A stretch of 64,000 nt of DNA from NCBI GenBank assembly GCA_024635755.1, contig JAGXIF010000033.1, forward strand, positions 62,001 to 126,000, in the 5' to 3' direction. Both the position numbers and the translations under genes were made by a program. Source of the DNA: Halothiobacillus sp. GTDB taxonomy: Bacteria; Pseudomonadota; Gammaproteobacteria; Halothiobacillales; Halothiobacillaceae. Positions 11,401 to 20,033 of the stretch are shown in pieces. The first letter of the stretch is position 1; every line of letters begins with the position of its first letter. The notes beneath the pieces are model-generated. The model was given only the letters and a program-made list of their open reading frames with translations, had not been told where the DNA came from and made no database searches.

Positions 11401-11567
11401 TCTCGCCGCTGGTGCTCATGCCGGGGGAGGGGACCGAGCTTTATCGTGGGGTCGGGGCGATCGTGATGTTCGGCTTGCTCGGCGCGACCATCGTGACACT
11501 GACCTTCCTGCCCGCCCTGACCGCAACCGTTCTCGGCATCGCGCAACGGCGTGCACGAACGGATTGA
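8427..11567 (+). CDS. RND efflux permease (HAE1/AcrB-type)
   Basis: 1046 aa; VAFAIGMTVDNSIVVLENIERLRRRGM and LILMGTVVNNPILLIEQARR motifs. Confidence 0.93.
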   Translation: MFAAVVRHGTLVTVVTLIIAILGAVAALRIPVQMIPDLDVRTITIETRWPGATPQDIEKDILIEQERFLRNIPGLAELNATATSDAAEIELEFPFGTDITEALIEVNNALSQVPDYPRNVDEPRIAATSFSSNAFMYFRVATLPGNPRGLDIDLMRDFVYDEVRPRMESVPGVSEVTMRGGAERQMQIHVDERQLARRGLTLLDLRDTIRARNQDISGGELDSGKRRYLLRTVGRFASAEELEQLVITRRGDAVIRLGDVAKVAQGGSRQRGLAFTNGQKVIGLQVRRESGSNVIDIKCAMLEQVERINEEVLKPAGMILELNTDDARYVQASIQNVWVNLGLGAAFATLVMFLFLRSTRATLVGVIGIPLCAIAAFLGLLVTGRTINVISLAGVAFAIGMTVDNSIVVLENIERLRRRGMARMESAVEGVREVWPAVLASTATTVLVFLPILFIQEEAGQLYSDVAIAIAAAIVASMLVAVMLIPTLSARLDFGRAGNEGVATPAWGGIIESGVRGMIGSRTRRWTTMAVVLAVNVSIVVFLTPAAEYLPEGEEPKTFAVMNAPPGYNLDEMARIAEEVEAHLLPAVEADPGAFERGETPVPPLRNLVMQVQPTRIRVISETIDPSHIEPLMTEITRFYEQYPGMRAFAAKGSIISSNDGGTRSISLDIAGPDLADIYEVANRAYERAEVIFDDPRIQTRPSTLELAQPLVEIRPDWNRAAELGVSLEAIGFSVSALTEGAYVDDFFLDDDKIDIYLYGSGGRDPRLARLDEILLKSPQGASMPLSSIARIDTRVDTSIVRRVDGKRMVTLDIIPPDSVALETGVERVREELVGQMRAAGEVPAGVSLSISGASDQLNATREALSGNFVIALAIIYLLLVAIFTHWRYPLLIMTAIPLGIAGGIAGLALMNLVGGLLPAIGVKAISQPFDMITMLGFLILMGTVVNNPILLIEQARRSFADRRDAVEAVMDAVSVRLRPIVMTTLTTLSGLSPLVLMPGEGTELYRGVGAIVMFGLLGATIVTLTFLPALTATVLGIAQRRARTD

Positions 11568-11581
11568 ACGCGCACAAACAA

Positions 11582-11614
11582 AAAGCCCCGAGGGCCATGC
11601 CTCGGGGCTTTTAA
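11582..11614. terminator. Intrinsic terminator between convergent RND permease gene and tRNA-fMet
   Basis: AAAGCCCCGAGGGCCATGCCTCGGGGCTTTT stem-loop flanked by A/T. Confidence 0.85.
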
Positions 11615-11618
11615 TATC

Positions 11619-11695
<77 letters not shown>

Positions 11696-11709
11696 TCTGT
11701 TGAGTGCGC

Positions 11710-11737
11710 ATTGTACGCAGACTCGTAATCCTGTCAA
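11710..11737 (-). promoter_or_regulatory. Sigma70-type promoter for tRNA-fMet copy 1
   Basis: TTGACA-N16-TACAAT on minus strand; -10 ends 14 nt before mature tRNA 5' end. Confidence 0.75.
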
Positions 11738-11778
11738 GGGAGGATCGACACGAATCTGACATATCGCCCTGTACATGA

Positions 11779-11813
11779 AAAAAGCCCCGAGGCGAGGCCC
11801 CGGGGCTTTCTTG
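11779..11813 (-). terminator. Intrinsic terminator after tRNA-fMet copy 2
   Basis: AAAAAAGCCCCGAGGCGAGGCCCCGGGGCTTTCTT. Confidence 0.75.
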
Positions 11814-11817
11814 GATC

Positions 11818-11894
<77 letters not shown>

Positions 11895-11900
11895 AGATGA

Positions 11901-11929
11901 ATTATACATAAATCCGGCCCGAAGTCACA
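11901..11929 (-). promoter_or_regulatory. Sigma70-type promoter for tRNA-fMet copy 2
   Basis: TGTGAC-N17-TATAAT on minus strand; only 6 nt between -10 and the mature tRNA 5' end. Confidence 0.7.
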
Positions 11930-11938
11930 GGATCCTGA

Positions 11939-13993
11939 TTACTTCACCCGCGTACCCGGCGTGGCACCGTCGTCCGGCGAGAGAATATGCAGGTCGGAGC
12001 CGCCGGAACCCGCGGCCAGCACCATCCCCTCCGAAAGGCCGAACTTCATCTTGCGCGGGGCCAGGTTGGCGACCATCACGGTATGCCGCCCGACCAGCGA
12101 GGCGGGATCGTAGGCTGCCTTGATGCCGGCGAACACCTGGCGGGGCTTGTCTTCACCGATATCGAGCGACAGGCGCAGCAACTTGTCCGCCCCCTCGACG
12201 TGGTCGGCCTCGACGATGCGGGCGATGCGCAGGTCGACTGCGCCGAACTGCTTGATGTCGATAGTCTCGGCGATCGGTTCGATCTCGCGCTTCTCGGCCT
12301 TCTCTTTCGGTGCATTTTCACCGGCCTTGGTCTTGGCCTCGTCGGCCGCATCCTGCTTGGCCGCCTCGAGCAGGGCCTCAAGCGAGGGCTCCTCGATCCG
12401 CTGCATCATCGGTTTGAACTTGTTGATCGGGTGATCGAGCAGCGGCTCGGACAGACCCTGCCAGCTCAGCGCCTCGACGTTGAGGAACTCGGCGGCCTTG
12501 GCGGCGAGCTTGGGCAGCACGGGCGAGAGGTAGGTCATCAGCACGGCGAAGGCGTTGATGCCGTCCGTGCAGATCGATTGCACCTCGTTCCGCGTGGCCT
12601 CGTCCTTGGCGAGCACCCACGGCTTGCGCTCGTCGATGTACTGGTTGGAGCGGTCGGCCAGTGCCATGATCTCGCGCATCGCCGCGGAGTACTCGCGGCG
12701 CTCGTAGCGCTCGGCGATGCCGGCAGCCGCGTCGATCATCTCCCGATGGAGTTCCGGGCGCTCGAGTTGGGATGCCAGCCGGCCGTCGAAGTGCTTCTTG
12801 ATGAACCCCGCGCAGCGGCTGGCGATGTTGACCACCTTGCCCACCAGATCGGCATTCACCCGGTAGCGGAAGTCCTCGAGGTTGAGGTCGATGTCGTCGA
12901 TGCCCGAGCCCAGCTTGGCGGCGAAGTAGTAGCGCAGCGCCTCCGGATCGAGATGATCGAGGTAGGTCTTCGCCTTGATGAACGTGCCGCGCGACTTGCT
13001 CATCTTCTCGCCGTTGAGGGTGAGAAAGCCGTGGGCATGGATCGCATTCGGGGTGCGCATGCCGGCGCCCATCAGGGTCGCGGGCCAGAACAGGGTGTGG
13101 AAGTAGGCAATGTCCTTACCGATGAAGTGCACCAGCTCGCTATCGGCATCCTTGCCCCAGAACTCGTCGAATGAGAGTCCCTCGCGACGCGCCAGCTCGA
13201 TGAACGAGCCGATGTAGCCGATCGGCGCGTCCAGCCAGACGTAGAAGAACTTGCCGGGGGCACCGGGGATCTCGAAGCCGAAGTAGGGCGCATCGCGGGA
13301 GATATCCCAGGATTGCAGACCCGACTCGAACCATTCCTGGAGCTTGGCCTTGATCGACGACTGGACTTCGGCGGCGTCGAGCCAGGCTTTCAGTCGGTCG
13401 CCGATCTTGGGCAGGTCGAAGAAGTAGTGCTCCGAGTCGCGCTCGACCGGCGTGGTGCCGGAGAGTACGGACTTCGGATTCTTCAGTTCGATGGGCGAAT
13501 AGGTCGCCCCGCAGACTTCGCAGTTGTCACCGTGCTGGTCATCGGCGCCGCACTTGGGGCAGGTACCCTTGATGAAGCGGTCCGGCAGGAACATCTGCTC
13601 GGTCTCGTCGAAGGCCTGTTTGATGGTTTTGCGACTGATCAGGCCCGCGGCATCGAGCTTGCCGAAGATTTCTTCGGCCATCCGGCGGTTGTCGTCGGTA
13701 TGCGTGCTGCCGAAGTTGTCGAAGCCGATGCCGAAGCCCTGAAAGTCCGCCTCGTGGAGTTGATGGATCTTGGCAATCAGTTCCTCGGGCGTTATGCCTT
13801 CCTGCTTGGCACGCAGCATGATCGGGGTGCCATGCGTGTCATCGGCGCAAACGTAACGGCAGTCGTGACCGAAGAGCTTGTGTGCGCGCACCCAGATATC
13901 CGTCTGGATGGTCTCGATGATGTGGCCGAGGTGCAGCGGGCCGTTGGCGTAGGGCAGGGCGGAAGTAACCAAGATCCGGCGTTTGTTGTCCAT
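11939..13993 (-). CDS. metG: Methionyl-tRNA synthetase with C-terminal tRNA-binding (EMAP II-like) domain
   Basis: [27 protein letters not shown]; zinc knuckle [27 protein letters not shown] (KMSKS); alternative start at 14002. Confidence 0.96.
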   Translation of the reverse strand: MDNKRRILVTSALPYANGPLHLGHIIETIQTDIWVRAHKLFGHDCRYVCADDTHGTPIMLRAKQEGITPEELIAKIHQLHEADFQGFGIGFDNFGSTHTDDNRRMAEEIFGKLDAAGLISRKTIKQAFDETEQMFLPDRFIKGTCPKCGADDQHGDNCEVCGATYSPIELKNPKSVLSGTTPVERDSEHYFFDLPKIGDRLKAWLDAAEVQSSIKAKLQEWFESGLQSWDISRDAPYFGFEIPGAPGKFFYVWLDAPIGYIGSFIELARREGLSFDEFWGKDADSELVHFIGKDIAYFHTLFWPATLMGAGMRTPNAIHAHGFLTLNGEKMSKSRGTFIKAKTYLDHLDPEALRYYFAAKLGSGIDDIDLNLEDFRYRVNADLVGKVVNIASRCAGFIKKHFDGRLASQLERPELHREMIDAAAGIAERYERREYSAAMREIMALADRSNQYIDERKPWVLAKDEATRNEVQSICTDGINAFAVLMTYLSPVLPKLAAKAAEFLNVEALSWQGLSEPLLDHPINKFKPMMQRIEEPSLEALLEAAKQDAADEAKTKAGENAPKEKAEKREIEPIAETIDIKQFGAVDLRIARIVEADHVEGADKLLRLSLDIGEDKPRQVFAGIKAAYDPASLVGRHTVMVANLAPRKMKFGLSEGMVLAAGSGGSDLHILSPDDGATPGTRVK

Positions 13994-14204
13994 GCGGTGC
14001 ATTCGTCTGTGGGCCTGTGGCTTTGATCGGCCGGCCTGCCGCCCCTGGCCAAGCCAGGGCGGGCGGAGCAAACGCTCACGCGGCCGGCGTCATTGGTGAT
14101 TCGAGGCGCGGCAGTTTAGCATGCAGCCTTGCCCCGAATTTCCCAGCGTTTCACGATTCATGCGTGACAACCCGCCACATTTCTTTGCCAGGATGCCCGA
14201 CTGC

Positions 14205-15206
14205 ATGCGTATCGCAATTGTCGCTCCCGACCTCCCGGACGAGGTCATACCCACGTTTCCCGCCCTGACCGACGCCTCCCGCGCCCGCCCGGGTCTCAAG
14301 ATCAGCGTGCTCACCGGCCCGCAGGCCGCGCCCTGGTTCCGGCGCCACCCGGCGGTGGACGAGGTGATTGTCTTCGATCTCGAGAGGCTGCCCGGTTCGC
14401 GATGGACACCCAGCGGCTGGCATACCCGCCGGGCGTGGAAGCAATTGCTCCAGGCGCACCCGCAGCTGAACGAGGCGCAGTTCGTGGTCGACGCCTTCGG
14501 GCGCCCGGCGACCTTGGCCGCCGCCAGGCGTCTGCCGGTGAAATCCGTGGGTATTGCTCGACCCTCGAAAGGCAAAATGCCGGCACGTCAGCCCTACGAT
14601 TCCCAGTATCCGGTGCCCGAGGACCTGCACCGCATTCAAGCCGTGCGGGTGCTGCTGGCGGCCGTGCTCGAGTACTCCCTTCACGATCTCAACCCCGATT
14701 ACGGGCTGAACATCGAGGCCGAGCCGGTGGTCACCGACCTGTTGCTCGATGTGCGAGGCCTGCCCTTCGATGAATCCGGCCGGGAATTGATCCGCCGGCG
14801 CCTTGATGAAACCGGCGTGGTGATTGATGACGTCGAACAGCATCCGCCCGCGGATCCGGCGGAATTTCAACGGCGCCTGACCCAAAGCCGCTACGTGCTT
14901 GCCGGGAACAACCTTACGGGGTGGTTCGCTGCCGCCCTGGGCATTCCGGGTGTCTGCGTCTGTGATGACGACGAGGCGCAATACCGCGGCGTGATCTCCA
15001 CGCGGCGCTCGCGCCAGAAGCTGATCAACGTGGACAAGCGACCCATGAACCAGCCGGAAATCGTGGTCGAGTCGATCATCCAAGTCATCACGCGCGGCGA
15101 GGCCCCGATCGAGCTGCCCACGGACGATATCGGCGAGGCAGGGCAAACCCACGAGGCTGATCAGGCCCCTGCCGACGTGGCGACGAACGGGTCGCGGGCG
15201 CAGTGA
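14205..15206 (+). CDS. Glycosyltransferase family 9-like (LPS heptosyltransferase-type) protein
   Basis: MRIAIVAPDLPDEVIPTFPAL..., DEVIVFDLERL..., YVLAGNNLTGWFAAALGIPGVCVCD near the C-terminal region; divergent member. Confidence 0.6.
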   Translation: MRIAIVAPDLPDEVIPTFPALTDASRARPGLKISVLTGPQAAPWFRRHPAVDEVIVFDLERLPGSRWTPSGWHTRRAWKQLLQAHPQLNEAQFVVDAFGRPATLAAARRLPVKSVGIARPSKGKMPARQPYDSQYPVPEDLHRIQAVRVLLAAVLEYSLHDLNPDYGLNIEAEPVVTDLLLDVRGLPFDESGRELIRRRLDETGVVIDDVEQHPPADPAEFQRRLTQSRYVLAGNNLTGWFAAALGIPGVCVCDDDEAQYRGVISTRRSRQKLINVDKRPMNQPEIVVESIIQVITRGEAPIELPTDDIGEAGQTHEADQAPADVATNGSRAQ

Positions 15207-16318
15207 ACGATCCGGATGCCGCGGCGCCGGGGTCGGGCCATGAGCCGGGGCATGGGGCCGCGTTCGAGTGGCAACGTGATCTCCCGGTCGGCAACACGCT
15301 GCACCTGCCGGCAGCGGCCCGCTACGCCCTGGTTCTCCACCAGACCGCCCCGTCGCTGTTCGAGCACAAGGCAATTGCCGACTGGCTCACCGATCGCCAG
15401 ACCCTGGTGGTGGGCGGTGGATCGAACCTGGTGTTCGTCACGCCCGCAATCCAGCAGGCGGTTCGCGTGGATGCGGCCGGGTGGTGGATCGACCGGGAGG
15501 GCGAACAGTTCGTCGACATTGCCGTCGAGGCGGGCAAGGGACTGGATGACCTCGTGCGGGAAACTGCCCGGCGGGCCTGGTTCGGCCTGGAGGCGCTGGC
15601 CGAAATCCCCGGCAGCGTTGGTGCAGCGCCAGTGCAGAACGTTGGGGCCTATGGCACCGAGATAGGCGAGCACGTCCGCTGGGTGGAGGCGTTCGATCGA
15701 GACGAAGCGCGAATTGTGCGGCTGACTGCCCGAGAGTGCCGGTTTGGCTATCGCCAGAGCCGCTTCAAGCGAGAACCCGGCCGCTGGCTCATTCTTCGCG
15801 TCGGCCTGCGGCTGCACAGGCAAGCTCCCGACCACTGGCCGGAAACGCGGTACCCGGGCGTGGCCGAGGCGCTCGCGGACTGGTCCTGCCGGTCGGGCCA
15901 GCCGATCACGTCGATCGCTCCCGATGCCTTTGCTGAGCTGATTACCGCGATCCGCCGAAGCAAGCTGCCCGATTGGCGCCAGGGCTTGCCGGGGAGTGTC
16001 GGCAGTTTCTTTCAGAACCCGGTTATATCCATTGACATGGCCGACCGCCTGACAAGCCGTTGGTCCGATATGCCGCGTTTTCCGACGCCCGGCGCGGACG
16101 GGCAGGTCAAGTTGTCCGCCGGCTGGCTGATCGAGCAGTGCGGCTGGAAGGGCTACCGGGACGATGGCGTGGGGGTATCTCCCAACCATGCACTGGTCTT
16201 GATGCACTACGGCGGCGCCGACGGGCAGGCGTTCTGGTCACTGGCCTGTCGAATCCGAGAGTCCGTCGACCGCACGTTCGGGATTGCCCTGGACCCGGAG
16301 CCCAGGATCGTCGAATAA
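15203..16318 (+). CDS. murB: UDP-N-acetylmuramate dehydrogenase
   Basis: NTLHLPAAARYALVLHQ, LVVGGGSNLVFV, IPGSVGAAPVQNVGAYGTEI, FGYRQSRFK; GTG start overlapping previous stop (GTGA). Confidence 0.94.
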   Translation: MNDPDAAAPGSGHEPGHGAAFEWQRDLPVGNTLHLPAAARYALVLHQTAPSLFEHKAIADWLTDRQTLVVGGGSNLVFVTPAIQQAVRVDAAGWWIDREGEQFVDIAVEAGKGLDDLVRETARRAWFGLEALAEIPGSVGAAPVQNVGAYGTEIGEHVRWVEAFDRDEARIVRLTARECRFGYRQSRFKREPGRWLILRVGLRLHRQAPDHWPETRYPGVAEALADWSCRSGQPITSIAPDAFAELITAIRRSKLPDWRQGLPGSVGSFFQNPVISIDMADRLTSRWSDMPRFPTPGADGQVKLSAGWLIEQCGWKGYRDDGVGVSPNHALVLMHYGGADGQAFWSLACRIRESVDRTFGIALDPEPRIVE

Positions 16319-16555
16319 CCAACCGTTTCCACGAGCCCGGTTGTCGCCTGAGGTGTGTTTCATGGGGCGGCCACGCAAGAAGGCTGGCAGCCCGGTCACC
16401 AGTTGATCGTCCCGCCGCCGTTCACCACCGAAGGCGGGAGCGACGCATCGAGGAAGGGTTACGGGTGCACCGACTGGTATTTCTAGTCAGAGGTCGCTCT
16501 AAAAGTGCCGGCAAACTTGGCCCAGAGCAACGACAACCCGGGTGAATATGACGTG

Positions 16556-16590
16556 CCCTTGAAAGTTGGACACCAATCCAACTGACAGGG
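16556..16590. repeat. Imperfect palindrome resembling two abutted IS3-type ends (possible remnant)
   Basis: CCCT-TGAA-AGTTGGA-CACCAA-TCCAACT-GAC-AGGG. Confidence 0.35.
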
Positions 16591-16621
16591 GGGTGTTGAG
16601 CCTATTGCACCAACTGCAGGA

Positions 16622-18097
16622 TCAGGGCTGATCCTTGCCATGCTTGCGGGCAATCTCCGCATCAAGCAGGGCATCGATGTCATCGAGGTCGGATTCCTCG
16701 GCCGTTTCGTTGTCGACCTTGTCTTCCTCGGGTATCTCCACTTCGTCGAGATCGATGACCGAGTCGTCGTCGTCAGTGTCTTCACGTCGTTGGGCGTCGG
16801 GCTGATCCAGATCGATTTCCTCGGTCTCAGACACGGTGTCCTTCTCGCCCGCCTGGCTGTCCTCCGGGGCGGGCGTTGCTTGCCCGGTTTCGCCCCCTAC
16901 GTTCTCGCTGGTAGCGGGGGATGACGCTTGCTCGGCGTTGTCCCCGCCGATTTCCTCCTCGGGTTTCTCGGCAGGACCATCGGCCGCAGCCTGGCTGCCT
17001 TGGGCGCGCGTCTCGGGCAATTCCGCCGCGGCTGCCTCGTCGGCCGCCGGCTCTTCGCTCCCGGACTCCTCCTGGCTGGACTCGGTGTCGCTCGAGGAGG
17101 CTGGCTCGGTCTGGGCTTGGGCAATCAGGTCATCGATATCTTCATCGCCTCCGGCCTGAGCCGGTTGCTCAGGCGGTTCGGTGGCATCGTCTGAACTCGG
17201 CAACGTATCAGTAGCCGGCAGTTCAGACGGTTCTTGCTCCGCGTCACTGGGTTCGGCGCTCTGATCGGCCTGGGCGCTGTCATCTGCGCTGCTTTCCGGC
17301 TGTTTCGGCTGGGCGGGGGCCGTGTCCTGTGAGGCACCGGCATCATCGAAACTCGACTCCTCGGTCTCGGTACCAGCGCTTTGCCCACCCTGGTCCGCAT
17401 CCTCGGCATGAACTGAGGGGGTCGCGACCAGGTCCTCGCTGACGAGGTCCTGGGCGCGGCGACGGGCAGTTTCGCAATCGGCACCCGCATCCATCTCGTC
17501 GAGCATGACAATCGCTTGCAGGAGCGTGGATACGCGCGGTTCCTTGTCGTAGTCGAATTTGCGCCCGTATTCGCGGACCATGATATTGACCGTCTCGAGG
17601 GATTCGCCGAGTTGTTTGGCTTGGCGCTCGCCGGTTTCGCGCAAGTCGGCAACAGTCCTCTCGAGTTCGCCCATGCGAGGGTCGGCCTCGTCGTTCTTCG
17701 ATTCACACTGCGCGAGCGCCAGATTGAGAACCTGCTCCAGGTCGGCCTGACGGACCTGAAGCAGGCTGCGGGCGACGCCCGAGAGTTCGTATCGCTTGGG
17801 TTCCAGCCAAGGCTCGACCAGTGCCTCGATCGCATCCAGCGAACGCTCGGCGTATTCGCTACGTTGCGCCTCGTCGAGTTCAATCTCCGGCCAGATGCGC
17901 TTGACTTGGCGTTCGACCATCTCCTCGCTGGCCCGAGCGATGGGGTCTCGATCATCGAGCAATCGCTCGGCCGCGTCGGTATGCCGGCGTTGGCCCCGCC
18001 AGACGAGGATGGCCAGGATCACCGTGAGTACGACAAATCCCGCCAACAGTTCGGTTGCGATGATGGCCCAGTCTGAGCTGAGGAAGTAATCCAGCAT
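16622..18097 (-). CDS. Uncharacterised single-pass membrane protein with coiled-coil region and long acidic disordered C-terminal tail
   Basis: 491 aa: one N-terminal TM (AIIATELLAGFVVLTVILAILVW), helical region to about aa 225, then D/E/S/A/P-rich tail. Confidence 0.75.
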   Translation of the reverse strand: MLDYFLSSDWAIIATELLAGFVVLTVILAILVWRGQRRHTDAAERLLDDRDPIARASEEMVERQVKRIWPEIELDEAQRSEYAERSLDAIEALVEPWLEPKRYELSGVARSLLQVRQADLEQVLNLALAQCESKNDEADPRMGELERTVADLRETGERQAKQLGESLETVNIMVREYGRKFDYDKEPRVSTLLQAIVMLDEMDAGADCETARRRAQDLVSEDLVATPSVHAEDADQGGQSAGTETEESSFDDAGASQDTAPAQPKQPESSADDSAQADQSAEPSDAEQEPSELPATDTLPSSDDATEPPEQPAQAGGDEDIDDLIAQAQTEPASSSDTESSQEESGSEEPAADEAAAAELPETRAQGSQAAADGPAEKPEEEIGGDNAEQASSPATSENVGGETGQATPAPEDSQAGEKDTVSETEEIDLDQPDAQRREDTDDDDSVIDLDEVEIPEEDKVDNETAEESDLDDIDALLDAEIARKHGKDQP

Positions 18098-18136
18098 GTA
18101 TGCTTTTCCCTAGAGTGGTCTTTTCCGGCGGGCCGA

Positions 18137-19975
18137 TCAGGCGCGCGTCTGAGATATCAGTTTCCGGCGCACGCGGCGATTGTGCGCCAGCCAGCCAAAG
18201 GCGATTGCCGCCAGCACACCGAGGCCAGCCAGGCCGATCAAGACTGCCGGCAGCGGGTTGCCCGTTTTCTCTTCCGCCTGGGGAGAGTCGGCCGTTGGCT
18301 CGGCAGGTTTCGGTGTCGATGATTTCGGCTCGGGGGACGCCGGGCGCGGCACTTTCAGATCGACCGGCAAACGGATCTGGCGACCGTCTTCGGTCTCGCC
18401 GGCAATGGTTCCTACCAGGCGACAATTGTCCGCTTCGCTTGTCGGCAGTTCGATTCGATTTCTGGCCGACGGCAGGTTGGCGTCGAGTTGTGCATAGTCC
18501 CCGCCCGAACATCGGATCTCGGTATCCAGCCGTGAGGAGCCGGGGTCGAGGATGGTGACATCCTGTTCGACCAGCAGGAGTGGTGCGGCTGGGGCGGCAT
18601 TCCCGCCATCGGGTGGCGTGATTTCGAATGACGCTGCGAAGGGGCGGTTGGGGGCCAGGGCGATCTTCTTGCGGATGATGCGCTCGAAGGTCGGTCCCTC
18701 GGCCCGGCCGACCAAGGTGTAAATGCCGGGGGTGTCGCTCAGCACCAGATGGAAGTCATAACGCCCGTCGCCGCCGAGTACATCCGGGTCGGCGCCAATG
18801 TCGTTGAGTTCCATGGTCTGTCGGGTCCGGTCGTCCGGGCCGATCACCGAGAGGCCGGCGTCGATGTCGTCGGTCAGGCGCGGTTCGACGATGGGCTCAC
18901 CGCGATTGGTGAGTTGAAGGCCACTTTCGAGGGTTTCCCCGGGATAGACCCGGCTGGGCAGGTTCGTCATGGCGAGATTGAGATCCGTGATCACCAGGGC
19001 ACGATTATCCGGGTCTTCGGCGGCCAGGATTCGCCAGCTTCCCGCCGGTGGGTTGCTGATCGTGATCAGGTCCCGGCCGGCGCTATCGTCCCAGCGCCAG
19101 TCCTTGAGAACCGCGGCCTGGCCGGCATCGATCTCGCTGCCGCCGGGCAGGCGAATGCGCGTCGGCTGATCGTCTTCAGCCCGGAAGACCACCAGCGTGA
19201 GCTCGCTGATGCTGTCGTCGACGCGGAAACGATTTTCCACCAGCGGCACCCCGGTGCGTGGTGCCGTCGCTTCGAAAAGCGACAGGAACACCCGCTGCAA
19301 GTCGGCGTTGCTCCGAGCGCTGAGGGCCAGGCCCCCGGTGCGATCGGCTACCTGCGCGAGCATCTCCTGATCGGCGTCATCGGAGAGGGCGACGGTGTGC
19401 ACCTGGATCTCGGCCTCGGCCAGTGCCGGGATGGCCTCGTCTTGCAGCCGTCGCGTGGCCCGCTCGTTGAACCCCTCGTGGGGGGAAATGTCGACCTTGC
19501 CATCGGAGAGCAGAATGATATTGCGCTGGGTGTTTTCGCTCCAGCCTTCGTTGACCGCCTCGAGGGCGGCCGGGATGTCGGTGAACGGTTCGTTCGACCG
19601 GATCTTGCCGGCGGATTCGCGCATGGCCGCCTTTGTCGCCGGGTTCGCGCGTGAAGCCGGCAACACGGAGGTGATGCGATTGCCGAACAGGTCGACGCGC
19701 ACGTGGCTCTGTTCGGGCAGCAAGTCACTCAACAGGCGCAGGGCCGGGGCCCGCAGATTTTCCGGGTCGGTCTTTTTCATGCTGCCCGACACGTCGATCA
19801 GCACATGCAGCTCGGGATCGGACGTCGCCGTGGCCCCCAGCGGGAACCAGGCGAGGCAGGCGATCAGGCAAAGCCGTATCAGGCGCGGCCATCGGAGGGG
19901 ACGGGGCGCCTTTGTCGTGCAGGGTGCATCAAGTCGCGGCACAGTGCTGGTATCCTTGGCGTCAAGTGCGGTCAC
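18137..19975 (-). CDS. VWA domain-containing membrane protein
   Basis: Signal-like segment, MIDAS motif ELHVLIDVSGSMKKTDP, NIILLSDGKVDIS, C-terminal TM PAVLIGLAGLGVLAAIAFGWLAHNRRVRRK; exact start uncertain. Confidence 0.85.
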   Translation of the reverse strand: MTALDAKDTSTVPRLDAPCTTKAPRPLRWPRLIRLCLIACLAWFPLGATATSDPELHVLIDVSGSMKKTDPENLRAPALRLLSDLLPEQSHVRVDLFGNRITSVLPASRANPATKAAMRESAGKIRSNEPFTDIPAALEAVNEGWSENTQRNIILLSDGKVDISPHEGFNERATRRLQDEAIPALAEAEIQVHTVALSDDADQEMLAQVADRTGGLALSARSNADLQRVFLSLFEATAPRTGVPLVENRFRVDDSISELTLVVFRAEDDQPTRIRLPGGSEIDAGQAAVLKDWRWDDSAGRDLITISNPPAGSWRILAAEDPDNRALVITDLNLAMTNLPSRVYPGETLESGLQLTNRGEPIVEPRLTDDIDAGLSVIGPDDRTRQTMELNDIGADPDVLGGDGRYDFHLVLSDTPGIYTLVGRAEGPTFERIIRKKIALAPNRPFAASFEITPPDGGNAAPAAPLLLVEQDVTILDPGSSRLDTEIRCSGGDYAQLDANLPSARNRIELPTSEADNCRLVGTIAGETEDGRQIRLPVDLKVPRPASPEPKSSTPKPAEPTADSPQAEEKTGNPLPAVLIGLAGLGVLAAIAFGWLAHNRRVRRKLISQTRA

Positions 19976-20033
19976 TAATTCGATAGTGCCGCGTCATTTC
20001 ATCCGCAACAACTTAAAGTCGTCACGATAATCT

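Noticed and set aside
11987-13174. 395-aa plus-strand ORF
   Set aside because: Antisense shadow of metG.
15161-16207. 348-aa minus-strand ORF
   Set aside because: Antisense shadow of murB.
19973-19988. CACTA-ATTCGA-TAGTG small palindrome between the vWA gene and ettA
   Set aside because: Arms of only 5 bp overlapping an uncertain start codon; too weak to call a site.
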